Origin: Candidatus Paraprochloron terpiosi LD05
GTDB taxonomy: Bacteria > Cyanobacteriota > Cyanobacteriia > Cyanobacteriales > Prochloraceae
NCBI GenBank assembly: GCA_018141785.1
Contig: CP073341.1
Location: forward strand, 2,773,261-2,837,260
Length of the DNA: 64,000 nt
Direction: 5' to 3'
Made by a program: the position numbers and the translations under genes. This document shows, piece by piece, positions 37,397-46,789 of the stretch. Each line of letters opens with the position of its first letter. Position 1 is the stretch's first letter. The notes beneath the pieces are model-generated. The model was not told the origin of the DNA. It worked only from the letters and a program-made list of their open reading frames with translations, and did not search any database.

Positions 37397-40300
37397 TTAT
37401 ATTGTTGAAACTAATTCGTCTTCAACATTCGATATTGGCTTGTTGGGAGTTAGTAATAAGTATAAGCAGGGAATTACCAACAAAGCAATCAGGGTAGAAG
37501 CTACTAAGCCAAAACCGATTGCACTAGCTAAAGGAAACCAGATCGGATCGCTTAAGGCGAGGGGAATTACGCCAACAATGGTCGTTATACTGGTAGTGAG
37601 AATCGGACGCAATCTATCTGCTGCACCTCTGGCGGCAGCTTCCCTCACCACCACACCTTTTTCCCTGTGACTGTTCATGGTTTCAATCATCACGATGGCG
37701 TCATTAACCACAATTCCCGTTAGAGCGATAATACCAATGACAGCAGGGAAGGAAATGGGAATTTGTAAGAGGAAGAAGCCGAGAAATGTACCAATTAAGG
37801 CAAAGGGAATTGCCAACATGATGATAAAAGGTTGAGTGAAGGAACTAAATTGAATTACTAATACGGCAAAAACGAGAAAGAGTGCAACTATTGCCATTTG
37901 TCCTGCGGAAGTAAATGTTTCCCCTTGAGTTGCTAATTCTCCACCAAATTTATAGTCATAACCCTGACTCCATTGACGCTTCATTTCAACTAATTTTGGT
38001 TCCAAGTCAGCAACAATTTCTCCTACGGTGCGACCTTCATTTTTGGCCAAGACAGTAACCGTGCGTTGGGCATCTTTGTGGGTTATAGATAAAGGTGCAT
38101 TCCCCAATTCTACTTCTAAAACCTGACTCCCAGCAATGGTTTCTCCACTGGACGTAAAAATCGGACTGGATAACAATTCATCGCGACGTGTTGGTCCCCC
38201 AATGCCTCCATTACGAGATGCCCACATGGTACTCAGGCGAATTTCTAAATCTTCTTCTCCACCACCAATGGGGAAATCACCAATATCGTTATCCGTCATC
38301 AGGTAGCGTCCCTGCAAAGCTAGATCGTTAGAAGATAAACCATAGAAATTCATGGCTTCCCGACGGGGACGGAGTTTAAGATCGGGTCGTAATGCACCCA
38401 GGTCATCCCGTACATCTATTGCCCCAGGAATTTGTCGGAGGGCTAGTTGTACTTCCCCAGAGATACGGCGCAGCTCGTCCATATCCCTACCCACCAACTC
38501 GATTTCAATGGGGTCACCTCCTTCTCCCGTAGATTGACCATTAACCACTAAAGAAGCTCCTGGATACTGGCGTAGGGCGGTATTTAATTCTGGCCTTAGT
38601 TCCTTCACATATTCATAAGAAGGCTTTTCCCGATCTTCTTCTGGGGTAAAAATGGCAGAAAATCCCACCAAATAGCTACCAGTACTGGGTTTGATGCCGC
38701 TTTCTTCTACTAAATTACTCCGTTGGCCCACCAATTTAACTACACTTTCCAAATAGTCTTTACTCTGCAATAGTTTTCCCACTTCATCGGCTACTGTTTG
38801 GGACGTATCCAGGGTAGTTGTGGGGGGTAATTCCATATTAATGCTTAATTTGCGTCCGTCGTCATCGGGGAAAAGAGTACCAGGAACAGTTCCCACTAAG
38901 ATGGTTGAACTGATAAATAAGGCGATCGCACCTAATACCCAAATCTTAGCTGTCGTTTTATTGCGGATTGTAGCAGCCAAACTCCAATTACGAAATTTGT
39001 TGGATACTCTCTCAGTTAAGCGATCGATTCTACTTTTCTGACCTTTAGTTTTCAAATTGCCCAGGAGAAAACGTGACAAAGGAATATCCACGAACAAGGC
39101 GATGATATAACTGAGTAGTAGACAAACTATGGCACTAATGGGAATCAAGCGCACAAATTTCCCCATGGTACCGCTAATTGCCATGAGGGGAGCTAAGGCA
39201 AAAATGGTAGTTAGTTGACCGGAAAAAGCAGGAACCGCGTAGGTTCTAATAGTTTTCAGAGCAGCCTGGTTAAAACTCAAACCCTCCACAAAGATACCAT
39301 CGTGCATCCCTTCCATCATGAGGATGAAAACATCTACTAACAATCCTAGTGCTAATATCATGCCCACTTGCACCATTTTGTTGAGGGTGAAACCGAGCAA
39401 AAACAGTATTGCTAAGGTTCCCAAAAAAGTCAGGGGAATGGATAGCCCTGCAATAATAGCTTCCCGCCAAGTTAGGGCAAAGAGGAGAACGATAAAAACC
39501 CCTAAAACTCCTTGCCAAGCATTATTAAATACATTTAAGAGGTCTTTGTTAATCTGTTCTGCATCCGTATTAATGACCCGATATTCCATGCCATGAGGCC
39601 AAAGACTGGGGTTTTGCTTCGCTAATTCTATGGCTGCTAAGGCATCATTAATAACTTGAATTGTATCGGAACCGGGAACTTTAACCAGATCCACCGTAAT
39701 CACTGGTTGAAACTCCCCTTGTTGGGAACTCAAGAAAGCCCGATTCTTCTCCTTCTCTAAATCTCGCCTGACTTCTGCCACCTCTTGAAGTCTCACAACT
39801 CGACCCCCCGCTTCTCCTTCCAAACGAGCTACGGGCAAGTTGCGTAAATCTTCTAAACTGCGAAATCGTCCGTAATAGCGTAACTGGGTGCCAATTTCGT
39901 CACTTTCGATCTGATCCCAAGGTAAATCTCGATTCCCTTGTTGAATTGCATCCGCTACCTGAATTGCTGACACTCCCATAGCAATCATGCGAGAGGGGAT
40001 GAGCTGAACGTGAATAACCTCTTCCCGATTGCCACTCAAATCCACCTTGCGGACATTGGGAACAGTTTCTAAGATTTCTTCTATATCCTCAGCTGCTTTA
40101 CTCAAAATTGCCAAGTCGATATTCCCATACAACCCTACCGTCAGAACTGGGGTATCCTGACTAGATATTTGTTCTACCTTAGGTTCATCTGCATCATTGG
40201 CAATGTCTGGTTTCGCTTCATCTACTTCTGCCCTCACCAAAGAAATTGATTCCGCAATGGGTGCTTCAGCCACGAACTCTACCTTGATTACGGAAGAGCC

Positions 40301-40729
40301 GTCAAAGGAAGCACTACTGAGGTCTTTTAATCCTTTCAGGGATTTTAATTCCTTCTCAATCTTATCTGTAATTTGATTTTCAATGGTTTCAGGATCGGCA
40401 CCACCCCAGGTAGTCTCAATATTGGCGATGGCAACATTAATGTCAGGATCACCTTCTTTCACCATTGTCGAGGCACCCATTAGCCCTCCTACAATCAGCA
40501 GTAGAGATAGGAGAATGGCAAAAACTGTCTTGAGAAAGAAGAACTTGACAACGGGGGATGCTTTACTGGGATCGGGTACATCGTGCCCCTCTGTTGAGTG
40601 GGATGTTTCTCGTGGAAGTAATCGCTGACTCATGGGTAAAGCAATGGGAGAATTAGGAAGATAGGTGAAAGTATTTGGATTGAGAAAATTGCCTTGAAAG
40701 TTATTTTGGTTTCGATGAGACATAGCCAC
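37397..40729 (-). CDS. RND efflux pump permease (HAE1/AcrB-like)
   Basis: An inner-membrane proton-driven exporter of about 1100 residues with twelve membrane segments in two halves, e.g. FFFLKTVFAILLSLLLIVGG first and IIALTGIVVNDAIVMIETMN late. Large periplasmic loops lie between. In membrane segment 4 the usual Asp-Asp pair of AcrB is replaced by LGLLVDVFILMMEG, with one Asp only, so it belongs to a divergent branch. The start is unclear: ATG 40723-40729 overlaps the channel gene; ATG 40633 (MSQRLLPRE) is also plausible. Its adaptor is at 42426, separated by a channel and a PIN module. Substrate unknown. Confidence 0.88.
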   Translation of the reverse strand: MAMSHRNQNNFQGNFLNPNTFTYLPNSPIALPMSQRLLPRETSHSTEGHDVPDPSKASPVVKFFFLKTVFAILLSLLLIVGGLMGASTMVKEGDPDINVAIANIETTWGGADPETIENQITDKIEKELKSLKGLKDLSSASFDGSSVIKVEFVAEAPIAESISLVRAEVDEAKPDIANDADEPKVEQISSQDTPVLTVGLYGNIDLAILSKAAEDIEEILETVPNVRKVDLSGNREEVIHVQLIPSRMIAMGVSAIQVADAIQQGNRDLPWDQIESDEIGTQLRYYGRFRSLEDLRNLPVARLEGEAGGRVVRLQEVAEVRRDLEKEKNRAFLSSQQGEFQPVITVDLVKVPGSDTIQVINDALAAIELAKQNPSLWPHGMEYRVINTDAEQINKDLLNVFNNAWQGVLGVFIVLLFALTWREAIIAGLSIPLTFLGTLAILFLLGFTLNKMVQVGMILALGLLVDVFILMMEGMHDGIFVEGLSFNQAALKTIRTYAVPAFSGQLTTIFALAPLMAISGTMGKFVRLIPISAIVCLLLSYIIALFVDIPLSRFLLGNLKTKGQKSRIDRLTERVSNKFRNWSLAATIRNKTTAKIWVLGAIALFISSTILVGTVPGTLFPDDDGRKLSINMELPPTTTLDTSQTVADEVGKLLQSKDYLESVVKLVGQRSNLVEESGIKPSTGSYLVGFSAIFTPEEDREKPSYEYVKELRPELNTALRQYPGASLVVNGQSTGEGGDPIEIELVGRDMDELRRISGEVQLALRQIPGAIDVRDDLGALRPDLKLRPRREAMNFYGLSSNDLALQGRYLMTDNDIGDFPIGGGEEDLEIRLSTMWASRNGGIGGPTRRDELLSSPIFTSSGETIAGSQVLEVELGNAPLSITHKDAQRTVTVLAKNEGRTVGEIVADLEPKLVEMKRQWSQGYDYKFGGELATQGETFTSAGQMAIVALFLVFAVLVIQFSSFTQPFIIMLAIPFALIGTFLGFFLLQIPISFPAVIGIIALTGIVVNDAIVMIETMNSHREKGVVVREAAARGAADRLRPILTTSITTIVGVIPLALSDPIWFPLASAIGFGLVASTLIALLVIPCLYLLLTPNKPISNVEDELVSTI

Positions 40730-41357
40730 TTACCAGTATAGCAATCAAAATCGCTGGATACATCTGTCCGACAACAGCCTCTAGGTTAGTTAGCATTTTG
40801 GCTAGAGGACTAACGGGGACGATATCGCCATAACCCAAAGTAGTTAGTGTTGTAAAGCTAAAATAAATTACTTGACCATAATAATTTGGGAGAATGATTG
40901 GTTGAGAAAAAGCCTGATTGTCGAAACTATAAATAATACTGTAAAGCAAAGCCCACAAAAAACCAATTAGGAAATAAACACAAATACCACCACGAATTGT
41001 ATCTGCTGTTACTCGCTGAGACAATAAAATATCTCGCAAAATCAAGAAGGCAGCCACACCTAAGTAAATGATATATATGGCTTGAATGAAGAACAGAAAC
41101 AATGTTGCTTCGGGACTGTACCAGCCCAAGATGGCGATAGTCTCTAGAGCAAATGCCAATCCTGCAACACCAAGATAGAGTCGGAAGAGCTTTTGGTGGA
41201 GGGAAAACGTTCTGACAATAATAATGATGGCGTATAGGAAAATTGCAGAAGATAATAATTCGCCGATAAGGCCATGGAAAAATGGAGCAAGTACAAAATT
41301 AGTCACTAAGACAATTAATAGTTGAGTGTACTTGTTCTGGGATAGTATCTTTTTCAT
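40701..41357 (-). CDS. two-TM-type potassium channel protein
   Basis: A 218-residue membrane protein with several hydrophobic segments and the potassium selectivity filter TLTTLGYGDIVP near residue 165, between a pore helix and a last membrane helix (VVGQMYPAILIAILVSGYVS). No cytosolic RCK domain, so gating is unclear. It lies between the two parts of an RND pump operon and overlaps the permease start by about 29 bases if the long permease start is used. Confidence 0.85.
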   Translation of the reverse strand: MKKILSQNKYTQLLIVLVTNFVLAPFFHGLIGELLSSAIFLYAIIIIVRTFSLHQKLFRLYLGVAGLAFALETIAILGWYSPEATLFLFFIQAIYIIYLGVAAFLILRDILLSQRVTADTIRGGICVYFLIGFLWALLYSIIYSFDNQAFSQPIILPNYYGQVIYFSFTTLTTLGYGDIVPVSPLAKMLTNLEAVVGQMYPAILIAILVSGYVSSKPK

Positions 41358-41369
41358 TTTGCGTATATT

Positions 41370-41516
41370 AGGGAATAATTTTTACAGGTGCGCCATTCAC
41401 TAGACGATTTTTGTCCTCTGTCACTAATTTCTCGTTTAGCCAACCCTTCGATTCCTTGTGGTTTTTTTGGGTCGGATGTTTCTGGTGGAAGTAATCGCTG
41501 ACTCATAGGTTTGGTT
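41370..41516 (-). pseudogene. fused remnant of pump permease start and adaptor end
   Basis: From 41516: MSQRLLPPETSDPKKP, nearly the same as the permease segment MSQRLLPRETS, then directly GIEGLAKREI and, out of frame, the equivalent of KLVTEGKNRLVNGAPV, the end of the adaptor at 42426. The DNA is close to the intact copies (for example the stretch near 41390 and the one near 42450). It is what remains of a second pump copy or of a rearrangement that placed the channel and PIN genes between adaptor and permease. Confidence 0.75.
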
Positions 41517-41557
41517 TGGCATTGTTTAAATAATTTTGACTACCGTGGCTGATATTC

Positions 41558-41992
41558 TCAGGGTAAAAGTTCAAAACCCAAGCCAATTTGCCTGAAATGT
41601 GCATCTTCTGTGAGAATGGAACTTATTCTAAACTCTTGCATCACAACCATTGAGCTGAGATCGGTAAAGGAAATTTGAGGTTTGTCTAAATACTTCAGGC
41701 GTAGAGCTTGGGTTTGATTAAAGTGTGTTTCATTGATTTGAATTAATTGAAAGTTTTCTGTTGCCAATGCAGCGGCTAACTGCACCATAGCTTGCTGGGC
41801 TTGGTAGGATTTAAGGCGTTTGAACAATAAAGTAAAAGTTGCGTCAAGGATAAAGGTTGTGGTGTAAATCTTAGTTTTTTTAGCCCTTAAGCTGCGGTAA
41901 AGAGTAGCTACCTCTTTGTGTTTGCGTTCACTAGCATCATAAAGGGTTAACCAGCCCCAAGTATCCACCAAAATTGTGTTATTCATAAACAT
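41558..41992 (-). CDS. PIN-domain toxin
   Basis: A PIN-fold protein of about 144 residues: NNTILVDTWGWLTLYD at the start with the first Asp, TFILDATFTLLFKRL with the second acidic residue, QISFTDLSSMVVMQEF and SSILTEDAHFRQIGL with the last Asp pair. ATG 41992 is preferred to one 15 codons upstream, since the family begins near the first strand. It overlaps its antitoxin's end by 14 bases. Predicted RNase toxin. Confidence 0.83.
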   Translation of the reverse strand: MFMNNTILVDTWGWLTLYDASERKHKEVATLYRSLRAKKTKIYTTTFILDATFTLLFKRLKSYQAQQAMVQLAAALATENFQLIQINETHFNQTQALRLKYLDKPQISFTDLSSMVVMQEFRISSILTEDAHFRQIGLGFELLP

Positions 41993-42317
41993 CTTTATCG
42001 ATACTTTGAGCCAGGTTGCCGTGATATATTGCACCAATAAATTGGTCTAAGGGATCTAAAGTTTCATTGGTCAGATCTGATTGAATAGTGGGAACTTCTG
42101 TAAATTGTGGTTCATCATTTCCTTCAACACAACCAACAAATTCCTCCGCCGCTTCCAGAAAAGAAATGGAGTTTTGATTGTCCTCTTCAATCAGAGGCTG
42201 TTGTTGAGTGCGACTGCAAAGAAATTCAATAAAATCTAGTACCTCCTGTTGTTGGTGGCTATTTAAAGTGTGAAGTTTATCCAAAATGATTTGTTCTTTG
42301 CCAATAGCTTGTGTCAT
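41979..42317 (-). CDS. antitoxin of the PIN module
   Basis: A 112-residue protein with a DUF2281-like N-terminal helix region (EQIILDKLHTLNSHQQQEVLDFIEFL), an acidic middle and a C-terminal part that would wrap the toxin. The overlap with the PIN gene supports the pairing. Confidence 0.78.
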   Translation of the reverse strand: MTQAIGKEQIILDKLHTLNSHQQQEVLDFIEFLCSRTQQQPLIEEDNQNSISFLEAAEEFVGCVEGNDEPQFTEVPTIQSDLTNETLDPLDQFIGAIYHGNLAQSIDKDVYE

Positions 42318-42425
42318 GGTTTTAATTCCAATTCATACCAATTTCACTAAAAAAACACACTGCGACAAGTTGCTTGTGAGAGCTTCAACAAAACATCATT
42401 GCCAAATAATAACTCTATTCCAACA

Positions 42426-43892
42426 TTAGGGAATAATTTCTACAGGTGCGCCATTCACCAGACGATTTTTGCCCTCTGTCACTAATTTTTCTCCTGCTCC
42501 AACTCCTTCAAGAATTTCTCTTTTCGCTAACCCTTCGATTCCTTGTTTAATTGCTCTTTGTTCTACAATTCCCTTTTCTTCATTCACCACAAAGACATAA
42601 GGCTGGCGATCGCGGAAGACAAAAGCATTAAAAGGGGCAACAATAGCTCCCTCCTTCTCTTGGGTAGCTATCCAAGCGGAAACTTGCTCTCCATCCTGAA
42701 GATTGGCTGCTCCTTCATAAAGGCGAATAGTGACGCGAACCGATCGCCCACCAGGCGAGACCGAGGGACTGACGGAAAAAACCGTTCCCCTGGCACTGGC
42801 TAATTTAATTAAATCTTCCCCCGTAAAGCGCTCTGAATTGGCTGATGAGCGATTGCCATCTAAAATAACAAAAGCTCTTTGCCCTGGTTTGACTTGGGCT
42901 CCCTGAAAAGCTGGCAACTCAACATTCACTTCAAATCGATTGGGATCGATGACAATAATCGGTAGTCTTTCGATAATACGTTGGTAGTCTCCTCCTACAC
43001 TGACAATTTGTGGTGTCCAATATTCTCCCTGACGGATATTCATACGGGCAACTATCCCATCAAAAGGGGCGGTAAGGTCTGTATCTTCACGGTCTACATA
43101 GCTTTGAGTCACTCTGGCATTGGCAGAATCAACCCCAGCTTCAGCAATTTCTATTTGGGTTTGGGCGGCAGCCACCTCAGCTTGAGCGGAACGTACTCTT
43201 GCCTCTGCTGCGATGGTTGCCGCCTGGGCGTTTTTATAATCTGTCTCTATCACATCTACTTCTCGCCGTGCTATTGCCCCTTCTGCTGCCAGTTCTTGAT
43301 ACCTTTTTAAGTCTGCTCGTGAAAATGCTTCATCTGCCTTCGTTTTCTGTAAATCTGCGTTGGCTTGTGCTAAAGATTCTTCTGCCTGCTTGAAACTGGC
43401 AATTGCACTGATAACTTGATTTTTGGCTTCGATTTTTTCTGCTGTTACCACTGTAATGTCTGCGTCGTACTTGCGGCGGTCTAATCTCGCCAATAACTCC
43501 CCTTCACGTACCCAATCTCCTTCCCGTAAATCTCGCCCATCAACTTTTTTGAGGTAGTTAATTGTTCCTTCAGCCTGAAACGTTAGATGTTTTTTGATTA
43601 TCGCGCTAACATAGCCATCACCGTAAGTCCAAGCCTGAATTGGCTCTAGATTCGCAGGAACCGTTCTTACTGCTAATCTTGCTTGCTCAATATTATTTTT
43701 TGGTTCTTCTGAAGGGGATTCAGAAATAGAAGCATAACGCCAGACGATTGCTCCCCCAACCAAGAGAGCGATCGTACCTATAAGCAATAGCCACTTGGAT
43801 TTCTTGGTGGTAGTTTTCGTAGGCGTTGCAATATCAACGGCATCAGCAAATTCAGATGCCTGTTCTATATCGTTCTGCTGCTCAGTGGTCAT
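42426..43892 (-). CDS. RND efflux periplasmic adaptor subunit
   Basis: A membrane fusion protein of about 488 residues that links the RND permease to an outer-membrane channel. It has an N-terminal membrane anchor (WLLLIGTIALLVGGAIVW), a lipoyl half motif (LREGDWVREGELLARLDRR), a long alpha-helical hairpin rich in Ala/Gln (about 130-260), the second lipoyl half (DLTAPFDGIVARMNIRQGEY), a beta-barrel part and a C-terminal end with LVTEGKNRLVNGAPVEIIP. ATG 43892 (MTTEQQND) is used. No outer-membrane component is nearby. Confidence 0.9.
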   Translation of the reverse strand: MTTEQQNDIEQASEFADAVDIATPTKTTTKKSKWLLLIGTIALLVGGAIVWRYASISESPSEEPKNNIEQARLAVRTVPANLEPIQAWTYGDGYVSAIIKKHLTFQAEGTINYLKKVDGRDLREGDWVREGELLARLDRRKYDADITVVTAEKIEAKNQVISAIASFKQAEESLAQANADLQKTKADEAFSRADLKRYQELAAEGAIARREVDVIETDYKNAQAATIAAEARVRSAQAEVAAAQTQIEIAEAGVDSANARVTQSYVDREDTDLTAPFDGIVARMNIRQGEYWTPQIVSVGGDYQRIIERLPIIVIDPNRFEVNVELPAFQGAQVKPGQRAFVILDGNRSSANSERFTGEDLIKLASARGTVFSVSPSVSPGGRSVRVTIRLYEGAANLQDGEQVSAWIATQEKEGAIVAPFNAFVFRDRQPYVFVVNEEKGIVEQRAIKQGIEGLAKREILEGVGAGEKLVTEGKNRLVNGAPVEIIP

Positions 43893-43920
43893 AGCAATCA
43901 AATTTGACTCAGTAGGGATA

Positions 43921-43976
43921 TTGTGACACTCCCCCCATGGACTTTGATCCTGGGCTTCGCCGAGGGGGTGTCACAA
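43921..43976 (-). terminator. long hairpin after the coiled-coil gene
   Basis: Stem TTGTGACAC / GTGTCACAA extended by a C run against a G run, between the adaptor start and the end of the coiled-coil gene at 44030. Could end the cpe operon transcript. Confidence 0.55.
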
Positions 43977-44029
43977 CCCCTCTATTCCCTAATTATAACT
44001 AATTGTCCGAACTTGATATACCTCCTTCT

Positions 44030-44920
44030 CTAGAAATAGGTGCGATCTCGCTTCTTTAAATACATCTTGCCTAGTTCTGCTAAAGGCTTTAATCTATCAA
44101 TATATGCTACCAAAGTAGCAATTCGTTCTCTTTGACTGAGTTCCTCTTGCAGCTCTACAATTAGCTCTGCTTGTTCTTGGATTTGACGTTGCAACAACTG
44201 GCAATTTTGAGTCCTTTCCTCAAGGAGAGATTGCTGTGCGGTGAGTTGCTTTTGTAACTTATCTATGAGCTCTGCTTGTTCTTGAATTTGATGTTGCAAC
44301 GATTGGCAATTTTGAGTCCTTTCCTCAAGGAGAGATTGCTGTGCGGTGAGTTGCTTTTGTAACTTATCTATGAGCTCTGCTTGTTCTTGAGTTTGACGTT
44401 GCAACGATTGGCAATTTTGAGTCCTTTCCTCAAGGAGAGATTGCTGTGCCGTCAGTTGCTTTTGTAAGTTATCTACCAGCTCTGCTTGTTCTTGGATTTG
44501 CTGTTGGAGAGACTGAGAACTTTCTGCTTGAAGACTTGCAAGAGATGTTTGTTCTGCAAGAAGTTTTTCAAACTCAGTAATGCGTTTTCTCTGTACTTCA
44601 ATTTGTTCTAATGTGGAATCATTCTTTTCCTTGATTTCTTTATCCTCAGCTTCTGGTGTACCAGTTACAATAGCAATCTTAACTTGTGTTGGGGATTCGT
44701 TGGTACCTTCTGTATCAGTTTCAATATTAACAGTTTTCTCTGCTTCATTGCTGGCGATCGCCATTGAACCCAAAACGAAGCGCTCGATTAATTCAGATTT
44801 AGATAATTGAGCCTTCTCAGCGATTCGATTGAGCAAATCAAATGCTTTAGAAGTTAGGGAAATGCCTACCTTTGATTTACCTACCCCAGAATCTGAGGGT
44901 CTACGTTTTTTTCTTGCCAT
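44030..44920 (-). CDS. coiled-coil protein with RHH-like N-terminus, last gene of the cpe operon
   Basis: A ~296-residue protein. The N-terminus is basic and then GISLTSKAFDLLNRIAEKA, QLSKSELIERFVLGS, resembling a ribbon-helix-helix DNA-binding fold. After an acidic linker come 35-residue repeats (SLQRQIQEQAELIDKLQKQL, TAQQSLLEERTQNCQ), three full and one partial, encoded by 105-bp direct repeats. The C-terminus (LKPLAELGKMYLKKRDRTYF) resembles the end of the tandem linker just upstream (LRPVASIGELRLNKW). ATG 44920 follows GGAGAAAG. Function unknown; linker or scaffold is possible. Confidence 0.7.
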   Translation of the reverse strand: MARKKRRPSDSGVGKSKVGISLTSKAFDLLNRIAEKAQLSKSELIERFVLGSMAIASNEAEKTVNIETDTEGTNESPTQVKIAIVTGTPEAEDKEIKEKNDSTLEQIEVQRKRITEFEKLLAEQTSLASLQAESSQSLQQQIQEQAELVDNLQKQLTAQQSLLEERTQNCQSLQRQTQEQAELIDKLQKQLTAQQSLLEERTQNCQSLQHQIQEQAELIDKLQKQLTAQQSLLEERTQNCQLLQRQIQEQAELIVELQEELSQRERIATLVAYIDRLKPLAELGKMYLKKRDRTYF

Positions 44921-44961
44921 GGCATCTTTCTCCAAATAGTCTACAAATTAATTTTAAAGAG

Positions 44962-44983
44962 GGTGGACAAAACTTTGTCCACC
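44962..44983. promoter_or_regulatory. intercistronic hairpin
   Basis: Perfect stem GGTGGACAAA / TTTGTCCACC with a 2-base loop between the tandem linker stop and the coiled-coil gene start. It may end, attenuate or stabilise the operon transcript at this point. Confidence 0.6.
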
Positions 44984-44999
44984 GTAAACCTCGGGGTAA

Positions 45000-46784
45000 T
45001 TAACGGTTAAAAACGCGACCGCGCCATTTATTCAACCGCAGTTCTCCAATAGAAGCAACGGGACGCAAGTCCGCAATCTTTTCTCGCAAAGCAGCAATTT
45101 CCTGCTCCTGTTCTTCTAACTGCTGTTCTAAAGCCTCATAATCTCCTGAGCTAGTGACACTAGCAGTTACTGGGTTGGGAACCGTAATAGAAGTGGTAGC
45201 ATAAAAGGTGCTGGATTGCCACTTGTTCAACTTCAAGCTACCAATAGTTGCCAAGGGCTGTAAATCTGCTAGCTGTTTGCGCAATGTGGTTAGTAATTCT
45301 TCCTGTTGGGCGCACTGCTTACGCATCGCTTCATAAGCTTCTTTCCGCCCTATTTCTTCCGCTGTGGGACCAATTGCTTCTGGGGGTTTGGGTTTGAGTA
45401 TAGCTGCTAACAATTGATTCACATCAGTCAAAGTACTGCCTGGTGGTAATTGAGCGTCGGGAGTATTTGTCATGAGGGATAGTTTCGTCAGAGGTTGATT
45501 CCCAGATACCATCAGATCCTTATCGCTACCAGAATTGCCTCGTAGGAGTTTGAAGGTATTGGTATAACCCAGCAGTTTCATACCTGTTTGAGTTTTATTA
45601 CCCCGATAATAGGGGACGATATTTTCCCCAAAAGCATCTTGATATTCATCGCTATCGATATAAGAATCGATTTCTGCCTCAAATCCCTTGCCGTCAAGTA
45701 TTTGGCTGTGAGCAAAGGTTTCCCTATAGTCGTCGGGGGCGCGCCCAAGTAAATGCTTGAAATTCAACTCAATGGAGCGATAGCGGGGACAGTTCTCGAA
45801 AAAGCGAGAGCAGTATAACTCTGATTTGGCGAGTTGACGGACAAATTCCCGGACGCTAATTTCCCCTCCTTTCAATTGGGATTCCAGAACCACCAGTCGC
45901 TCGCTTTCCATTATGTGAGCATTACCGAGAACTTGGCGATAGACAGCGCGAATTACGGTTTCTATTTCTTCTTCATCGGAACCCGGTACTAACTCAAAGA
46001 TGGGCAAATCATTGAATACTTCGTATTGACTTTGAATCGAAACAGCAGTGGGGGAAACTTTCTCCTCCTTCTCCTCCTTGACACTTAGCCGATCTAGCAG
46101 TTTCTCCATCTCCCCCTGGAAGAGTAGCTGCCAATAGGGAGGAACTCCTTCCAAAGGAACGATGGAACCGGAAGTGTTTGTCATGACAAACCAATTGAGA
46201 CGAGAGCGATTTTTCCCCACAATGTCTTGATCGCTGCTGGAATAACCTCGCAACAACCGGAACATATGGGGAAACCCAACGGCATTTTTCCCGGTTTGGG
46301 TTCGATATCCTCGATAATAGGGAACCATATGTTGACCGAAATTTTCCAGATATTCATCGCTATCGATATAGGAATCAATTTCTGCCTCGTAACCTAACTC
46401 GTCCAAAATGCGAGTATGAGCGATGATTTCCTCGTAGCTTTCCGGTGCGCGACCGAGTAAATGCTTGAAGTTCAATTCTATTGCTCGGTTGCGAGAGCAA
46501 CTCTCAAAAAAGCGAGAGCGGTAAAAGTCTGATTTAGCGATTTGACGCACGAATTCCCGGACGCTAATATCCTTATTTTTCAGTTGGGATTCCGCTACAG
46601 TCAGTCTTTCGCTTTCCATAACGTGAGCATTGCCCAAAATTTGCCGATAGACGGCGCGAATGACGATGTCAATCTCGGACATCGTTGCTTTCGGGTTGAG
46701 TAGGAGAGGTTCTATTTCTGCAAAGGGACTAACCCCTAATTCCGAGCCACGACTTAAAGTAGGATTAATAAAACTCTGAACCAT
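45000..46784 (-). CDS. tandem phycobilisome rod linker with coiled-coil tail
   Basis: A 594-residue protein with two PBS linker domains in one chain: about 35-165 (VIRAVYRQILGNAHVMESER, FKHLLGRAPES, EAEIDSYIDSDEY) and about 270-400 (VIRAVYRQVLGNAHIMESER, FKHLLGRAPDD, EAEIDSYIDSDEY). The C-terminal part is Gln/Glu-rich coiled coil and holds the motif LxP(L/V)A(T/S)IGxLxLNKW twice (near 507 and 575). There is no CpcD domain. The start follows AGGAGAAG and lies 5 bases after the cpeR stop, so it belongs to the cpe operon. Two fused linker domains are unusual for a rod linker. Could span two rod discs; that is inference. Confidence 0.82.
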   Translation of the reverse strand: MVQSFINPTLSRGSELGVSPFAEIEPLLLNPKATMSEIDIVIRAVYRQILGNAHVMESERLTVAESQLKNKDISVREFVRQIAKSDFYRSRFFESCSRNRAIELNFKHLLGRAPESYEEIIAHTRILDELGYEAEIDSYIDSDEYLENFGQHMVPYYRGYRTQTGKNAVGFPHMFRLLRGYSSSDQDIVGKNRSRLNWFVMTNTSGSIVPLEGVPPYWQLLFQGEMEKLLDRLSVKEEKEEKVSPTAVSIQSQYEVFNDLPIFELVPGSDEEEIETVIRAVYRQVLGNAHIMESERLVVLESQLKGGEISVREFVRQLAKSELYCSRFFENCPRYRSIELNFKHLLGRAPDDYRETFAHSQILDGKGFEAEIDSYIDSDEYQDAFGENIVPYYRGNKTQTGMKLLGYTNTFKLLRGNSGSDKDLMVSGNQPLTKLSLMTNTPDAQLPPGSTLTDVNQLLAAILKPKPPEAIGPTAEEIGRKEAYEAMRKQCAQQEELLTTLRKQLADLQPLATIGSLKLNKWQSSTFYATTSITVPNPVTASVTSSGDYEALEQQLEEQEQEIAALREKIADLRPVASIGELRLNKWRGRVFNR

Positions 46785-46789
46785 TTTTC

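Noticed and set aside
44190..44500. 105-bp direct repeats
   Set aside because: In-frame 35-residue coiled-coil repeats of the gene at 44030, not an array or mobile element.
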